Positions 58,160 through 64,000 of a stretch of DNA of 64,000 nt are shown here, one piece after another. This stretch comes from Hericium rajendrae (Eukaryota > Basidiomycota > Agaricomycetes > Russulales > Hericiaceae): NCBI GenBank assembly GCA_033439255.1, contig CM065881.1, positions 3,348,001 through 3,412,000 of the forward strand, read 5' to 3'. Position 1 is the stretch's first letter. The number at the start of each line of letters is the position of its first letter. The notes under the pieces were generated by a model, which worked only from the letters and a program-made list of their open reading frames with translations, ran no database searches and was not told the DNA's origin. The position numbers and the translations under genes were made by a program.

Positions 58160-58531
58160 GCGCGCCCCTTTCAGAGAATACGACCACGATGGGATTTGTC
58201 ATGTAGTACTTACTTGGGTTCGAGCGGCGCTCGCTGGTTTTCATCCTTTGGTTATGGTTTTGCTTGAAGCAAGATATGTAGCATAGTTAAGCGGAGCTGT
58301 GCCCCGGTGTACTCACTGTATTCTCCGTGCTCACGGTCATTATCCTTATTGCTTTCCCGGCAGTTTTAAACTTTGCGCGTGTATCGGTTCCGGTGAGCGC
58401 TTGAAGCATCCGACGCCTCGTGGGCAAAGCGAAATCATCACCGTCTCGCTCCTCTCATCAGTGCACTCAGAATGCACTCAGACCATCCCAACTGACAACC
58501 CCGAAGTACTTACAGCTACAAGCACACCTTG
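58160..58531. other. short intergenic region
   Basis: 372 bp between two plus-strand genes. No gene signal. Confidence 0.45.
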
Positions 58532-61443
58532 ATGCCCGTTCTCGAATCAGTGCCTGAAGGTGAGTGACATTTCATTCGCACTGCGACGCTCGATCGAACT
58601 GATCGGCGACGATCCAGGCGATATCGCGCCAGCTCGCGCTCAACCTGGGCCAACCGATCCAGGCGGTAGCAATGGCAACGAACAAACTGCCAAAGCATCG
58701 CAGATCGGGCCCGATCTGCTCACCGCAGGCTCGAATACCGCGGACACGAATGCCGCCTCCGGCGACAAGAAGAAAGGGCACTGTTTCGGCCTGCCCAAGA
58801 GCTCTACGAAACCGGGTATGTCTCTTCGTCATTGGCATTGGCGTTTGTTGCTGATGCGGTTGATGTGCAGCATATGTGAGTCCTGACGACTACGAGCAGA
58901 AGTATCCGGAGGATCCTATCAATGATGCGCTGGGGCCCAATGCCCGCGTCTGGCGCATCTACCTGGACGAGGCGAAAGCCTTTGACGACAACATGATCGA
59001 CGGGTGGAAGGACACCATCGATGTCCTCCTGGTATTTGTACGTTCTTCGTTAGATCCCCATTGATCGCTATTGATGTCACGATACACCCTCACAGGCGGG
59101 TCTCTTCTCTGCCGTGGTGACGACGTTCGTTGTGCAGACATCCCAATCGCTGCAGCCGGACTACTCTGAGATCTCTGCTCTGCTGCTGACCGAGCTCGTG
59201 GGCCTTCAGCGCGCACTTGCTGATGGCCGTCCTCCTGCTTCTGTTCCTGCCGCCTCGAAGAACGCCACCTCATCATTCGCAGCTGCTAGATCTGACCAGT
59301 GGGTCAACGGCTTGTGGTTCACTAGTCTGGCGCTGAGCTTGGCGACCGCTCTGATGTCCGTGCTCGTGAAACAATGGCTCCAGCACTACGTTGCATCTGT
59401 CTCTGGGACTGTTCGAAATAAAGTCCATGTTAGGCAGTTCCGATATGCTGGTATTCAGAAATGGCATGTTGGAGGGATCATTGGATTCCTGCCAATACTG
59501 ATGCACTTGTCTTTGATGCTATTCTACTTGGGTCTTTTCTTGTCTATGATGCAGATCAGCCATGCAATTGCTATTATTGTTGCTTTCATTGGTGGGCTGT
59601 TGTATGCCACCTATATAGTGTCAAACACTTGGGCTGTTTATAATCTGCAATGCCCATATAAGACTCCAGTGTCTAGTGCTCTGAATGTATTGCTAAGACT
59701 CATTATGGACATCAAGTCCAAGGCAAGCAAATTGTGGTCATATATGTCTGATTCTGTAGCCATAAGCTCTAACATCAATCAGAATGAACTGATAGAGCAA
59801 ACATTCAATTATAAGCAAAAAGAGCTTACTGCTGAAGAAATTGCCATGCCATTGATGTCAGGAACTCTTGAAGTCAATGCTCTATTATGGTTAGATCAGT
59901 TTTCCTCAAATCCCTCAATAAGAAAAGTTGTGTATAGCTCGTTGGCAGCAATGGACTTATCAGTGCATTCTCATCCAGATATGCTATACTACTTTTTTCA
60001 GATGTCTCAGTATTTTTTTAATTTTACACATAGTAGTCAATTTAAAAGGCATGGTCATCATTATGTATATTATGTAGCAAGTATGGTTTTAAAGTGAATC
60101 AAAAAAGATTTAATGAATTTTTATTTTGGCAAAGATATTTTGAATGAAATAAGCCTTTATATGATACACTTTTAGCAGTAAGAACTGATTTAAATACTAT
60201 AACTACAAATGAAGTTTTAAATAAAATATTTGACTCAATATATCAGATTAATGAAGATTGGCTGTGGCATAGATGTCTTTACTTTATAACACATCAAATT
60301 TGTACTGTTCAAAATATAACACTATCTAGAGTCTCTGAAATTGGTCTCTTATATTTTAATCTTTGGAATAAAACTAATCTTTTAAAAGATGGTATAAAAA
60401 ATAAAAATAAAAAATATTCAGTGATTTATAATCTTCACACACTTTTGACTAGCAATCAATACCTGAATAAGATAGATCAATTGTCACTCAAAAATCAAGT
60501 CACTTTTGTAGAATCAAATTATGATGAAATGCTTGAAGAAATATATACTATTTATATCACAAATATTGAAAAATGGATTGACATCATCTCACAAGACAAA
60601 GCTCTACGGTTCTTTACAGATTATCCATATCATTCATTAGATAAGAAAAAATATCAATATGTTCAAATTTCATTACTAATAAAAATGCTCAATTATGAAG
60701 CATTGACTGATAAGCTAGGCCCTTACACTTTTAATACAATAATAGATAAATGTGTGACTAGAAGTTTTGGATATGACAAATTACAGTCTGATCTTAATAA
60801 TTTAGATCAAAAATTTATTAGCAACTTTTGCAAATGGAAAGACTATGGTTTGGATCTTAAGATTATTTATTTTCATTTTTTTAAGTTAATATATCAGAGT
60901 AACAAGGCAGATTTTTGGTGCACTCATAACATTTTATCAATCTATTTATCTGCATCATATTATATAAAGCCTTATAATTTATGGCCTGTTAGCTGTAAAT
61001 TTATATCTCAAATTGATAAAAACTTACATTATATACTATCTGATCAGTATTTGAATTGGTACTGTCAGTTATACCTAAAAAGTAAGAATAATGAAAAATG
61101 TTTGATCTATCAATCTGATTTTCTTAGACTAATATCATATACATTGGCTAATGATATATTTAAAAAAAATCTTGATAAGTACAATAAAAAAGCTAAATGA
61201 TTTTTGTTTTGATATTTCCAAAATGTGTCAATCTTACTATTTTAAAGAGCTACAATATGTTTGTGAGATGAGAGAAAAGTTAAGTATAAGTTCCACAGAT
61301 AGCACATTTATTTTATATGCCTATATCAGTGGTGCTAATAGGGATCTGCTAAAGTGAGATCAAGTTATATCTGCATTTTTCATTACTAATACTACTTATT
61401 TAGACATGCAGGTGATGGACAATATGCTCCATGTTCTAACTTA
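58532..61443 (+). CDS. DUF6535 multi-pass membrane protein with AT-rich 3' half, probably disrupted
   Basis: Exons 58532-58559, 58618-58815, 58871-59037 and the one from 59096 are well supported: MPVLESVPEG, then KSSTKPAYVSPDDYEQKY, the DUF6535 core RIYLDEAKAFDDNMIDGWKD, VLLVFAGLFSAVVTTFVVQT, and two or three further membrane spans (GLWFTSLALSLATALMSVLV, MLFYLGLFLSMMQISHAIAI). From about 59500 the base composition falls steadily. 60181-60240 has 11 G or C of 60, against 39 of 60 at 58921-58980, yet coding continues (YNLHTLLTSNQYLNKIDQLS and more) to about 61196. The frame reaches a stop at 60097. A 95-nt intron from GCAA/GTATGG to TTTTAG/CAGTAAG would bypass it in phase; otherwise a frameshift and a TGA are present. 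A slip in an A-run near 61185 shifts the frame again before LNDFCFDISKMCQSYYFKEL and an end near 61443. Function unknown; such proteins are abundant in Agaricomycetes. Confidence 0.65.
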
Positions 61444-61736
61444 TAATCTGTGACAAAGATACCTTTTTATATGAGACCCAGATTACTCAAGTTAAGAAGA
61501 AAGGGCCAAAAGACATTGCAAAATTAGCTTTAGCATCATACAGTCATATCAAGTCTATTTGTCACAGTATTTTCAGAAAACAACAGAGAATGGAACCAAA
61601 TGCTCGGAACTTAGTTTAGCATATAGTTTCTATAAACTAGCCTGCATAGACACTCCGAGTATATACAGCTTGATAGATGCACTTTTAACTGTAAGAAAAA
61701 GCACAGGCACTACAAAATATTAAATCTACATGAACT
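61444..61736. other. AT-rich tail with decayed coding traces
   Basis: Still AT-rich. About 61597-61723 on the plus strand reads LSLAYSFYKLACIDTPSIYS and LIDALLTVRKS to a stop, resembling more of the preceding gene's tail or a second decayed copy. It stops a few bases before the 3' end of the monooxygenase gene. Confidence 0.35.
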
Positions 61737-63928
61737 TTAGACAAGTACACCTGTAAAGTACTTCATCACACCTTCGGCACCATCTACCATTGCACCAACA
61801 ACACCGTCTGGCCGAATGACAGCAACCTTGCCCGAGCCAGACATAGCTCCATATGCATTATATGCATGCCCCTCCTTGTCTCGTAGTGATAGGTCGATAC
61901 CGTCCAGAGAACGAACACTCGTTGTCTTGGGGTAAATGGCCACAGAGCGTGCAATTCCTTTCGGCAGGCGCGCAAGGAAGTTGACGAATGGGTCGAGCTC
62001 AGCGCCGTCGGTGAAGATGAGCACGGTGTGGCAGTTGGTCTTGAAGATGTCGAAGAGCCGCGTCGTGTTCTTGGTCCTGAGATCGACGAGTCCCGGCGCG
62101 TCGTGCGCCCGATCGCCAGCGCGTAGGCTCTCAGAATCTGCGGCGATATACGTGCTAGAGTTCTGCGCCTCCGCCTGCACGCCGTCCTGCGCTTGCAGCG
62201 CCTGGACTCGCTCGTCGATGACGATGGGGCTCCACCGATAGTGCACACCGAGCTGGTTGAGCGCCGCTGGACGCTGCCACGGAGACGGGCCGTTGTCCTT
62301 GAGGTGCTTGGCATCGAAGGTCTTGTTCAGCAGCGCCGTAGTCTGTTGAAGCATCTCTTTGATGACGGGCAGGCGCTCGGTGGTATAGGAATCGAGAAGG
62401 GCGGGGGTGGCGAGGCCTTTGCAGGCGAGCGCTAGTTTCCACGATAGATTGAACTAGGATGGTATAGCGTAAGTCGGATGGATGGCGAGTGTGATGAAAA
62501 GGATACGTACGGAGTCCATGATGCTGGAATTCATGCCTTGACCGCCTGTAACGCTGTGTACATGTGCCGCGTCTGAAATGTATGTATTGCTCAGAGCGTC
62601 TCAGATAAAACGGTGACGAGACTTCGAACCTCCAGCGACGAAAACCCTGCCGTGTCTAAATGTATTAGCGAATCGAATATTAGGTCTACGGAAACTGTCA
62701 GCGACTTCTATCTAGCATGATCCGGACCTCCAACGAACCTGTAGTCTGCAATAGTTTCCACCTCGCCGATCTTCAGTTCAGGCATCTTGGCCACAGAATA
62801 TGCGAATTCGCGCAGGTAGTCATGGTCGGTGAGTGCGCGCTGGTAGTCAAGACTCGGCCCGCACGCTGTGAAGAAAAACATATTCTCCGATTCCGTGCGG
62901 TCCGTAGGGCGTAGCATGATACTACACAATCAAGCATCAGCGACGGTCATAAACGGATGCATGTTCCACATACGCATCTCCAGGTACGTCGCCAAATTGA
63001 TGCCAGTGCTAGAGAAGAATGCCGAGAAACCGCCAGGTTCAGCGGTGCCTATGCGGCCGGAGGCATACAGAAAAGACCCACATTCGCATCTACGCCAGTC
63101 GCGACCACATCGCCGATAAGGACGTGCAGCGCATCCCGCGTTTCTCCCAGGAATGTCAGACTCAGAAGCTTGCGCACAATGCCTGCATCACGAATGCACG
63201 TCAATATACAGCATGCGAAGTGGTATCTGTGGAGCATCATACCTTTGGCGCCGTCGGCACCAACGACGTACTTGGCCGTGATCTGCTCGTGTGCCTCTTC
63301 ACCGTCGTGCCTCTTCACGACAGTGGCCGTCACCTGCTCCGCATCCTGTTGCAGGTTGAGCAGCTCCGTGGAGAGCTCGACTTCGATGCCGTACTTCTTC
63401 AGATGCTCACGCAGTATGCGACACGCGGCGTCCTGCCCAAGAAGCCAGACCGTGCGCTGTTTGTACGGTGAGCGGCACCATTATGGAATAGAAGAGCTTT
63501 TGAACTTACCTCCGGGTACGCAGGTGTAGCCTCTTCGTGAGGGAAGACAGGGTATTCCTTGACGGGCTTTCCGTCCTCGTACTTCAAGTACTGGATCAGC
63601 GACCTGCCCGTCTCCTTCACCTCTGGAACACCGAGCTGGTGGTAGACCTCGAGGGTGCGAGGCTATGGCAAACAGAGTTGAGAACAAAGCTAACTTGAGA
63701 GCTAGATACATACCATGATCCCCGAGCCACGCTGGCCGATAGGGAAGTGCGGTAGCTTCTCGATGACACGGACATCGACGCCGTTCTGAGCAAGACTAAG
63801 AGCGGCGACAAGGCCTGTCGGGCCTGAGCCAATCTGCATCGCAAAGCATGATGAGCAGAGTTAAAACTAATAACTAAACGAAATGACAAAGGAACATCGT
63901 CACTTACGATGAGGACAGAGGTAGACAT
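61737..63928 (-). CDS. FAD-dependent aromatic monooxygenase, phenol 2-monooxygenase-like
   Basis: About ten exons, starting MSTSVLI at 63928-63908 and then IGSGPTGLVAALSLAQNGVD (second exon from 63833). Together they give roughly 540-570 residues. Landmarks are the GxGxxG fold (IIGSGPTGL), QRGSGIMPRTLEVYHQLGV (the R-x-R/PRTLE loop), YVVGADGAKG (DG motif), the spliced VDANHWHQFGDVPGDA with IMLRPTDR that matches the substrate-domain pattern of the family, and the second FAD motif VFVAGDAAHVHSVTGGQGMN then SFNLSWKLALACKGLA. A thioredoxin-like C-terminal domain follows (LVDLRTKNTTRLFDIFKTNC to VGAMVDGAEGVMKYFTGVLV), as in phenol hydroxylase and pentachlorophenol monooxygenase relatives. It should hydroxylate phenolic compounds with NADPH and O2; the substrate is not readable. 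It is a different subfamily from the monooxygenase at 9.8 kb. Confidence 0.9.
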
Positions 63929-64000
63929 GGTCTTAGTAGCGGAATGGAAGTGTGGGAGATAGAAATATGATGATTCCGCACCTGTTCCGTCATCTTTTAT

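Noticed and set aside
60150-61200. Mitochondrial DNA insertion as source of the AT-rich tail
   Set aside because: The frame is open in the standard code and continues a nuclear DUF6535 gene, the composition changes gradually, and I recognise no mitochondrial gene in it.
1-64000. CRISPR arrays, bacterial operons, ribosome binding sites
   Set aside because: No regularly spaced repeats were seen, and the gene structure is eukaryotic throughout.

Overview
The window is nuclear DNA of a filamentous basidiomycete, most likely an Agaricomycete; the order cannot be fixed, though a polypore-type fungus would fit. The evidence is dense genes on both strands with many 45-65 nt GT-AG introns, GC-rich third codon positions, and families typical of the group: a DUF6535 membrane protein, a BTB/POZ protein with a BTB domain only at its N-terminus, a fungal OTT_1508-type deaminase, and a Zn2Cys6 factor of the layout usual in mushrooms. 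I rebuilt 24 protein-coding loci, most with splice junctions whose exon lengths sum to a whole number of codons, plus one intron-containing tRNA-Pro.

Layout. 1-9 kb: an unknown gene runs off the left edge. It is followed by a mosaic in which two decayed 3'-terminal copies of a 3-ketoacyl-CoA thiolase gene alternate with an unknown gene, a RecQ-type helicase fragment and a deaminase gene. The intact thiolase follows at 7.4-8.9 kb. 9.7-17.3 kb: an FAD monooxygenase with a 5-nt microexon, a GATA factor and an Rqt4/TRIP4-type zinc-finger protein. 17.7-27.5 kb: a coiled-coil protein, an MBD4-like DNA glycosylase, tRNA-Pro(UGG), mitochondrial ribosomal protein uL23m, a GH16 cell-wall enzyme and the polarity factor BUD6/AIP3. 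29-41 kb: an unknown 404-aa protein, then gene-poor DNA with decayed remnants, interrupted by a Zn2Cys6 factor. 41.4-54 kb: LC8 dynein light chain, the bud-site protein AXL2, the karyopherin KAP123/importin-4, a small Arg-rich protein and a class-2 dihydroorotate dehydrogenase. 54.4-64 kb: a BTB protein, a secreted protein with a CBM19-like end, a DUF6535 membrane gene whose 3' part turns abruptly AT-rich, and a phenol-hydroxylase-like FAD monooxygenase.

The genes do not form a single pathway. There is no biosynthetic cluster core, no mating-type locus, and no intact transposable element that I could recognise. Three loose themes appear: cell polarity and trafficking (BUD6, AXL2, LC8, KAP123), oxidative catabolism (thiolase and two FAD monooxygenases), and nucleic-acid deamination and repair (OTT_1508-type deaminase, MBD4-like glycosylase). 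The observations most worth following are the interleaved thiolase copies, the AT-rich tail of the DUF6535 gene, the deaminase-like protein and the MBD4-like glycosylase.
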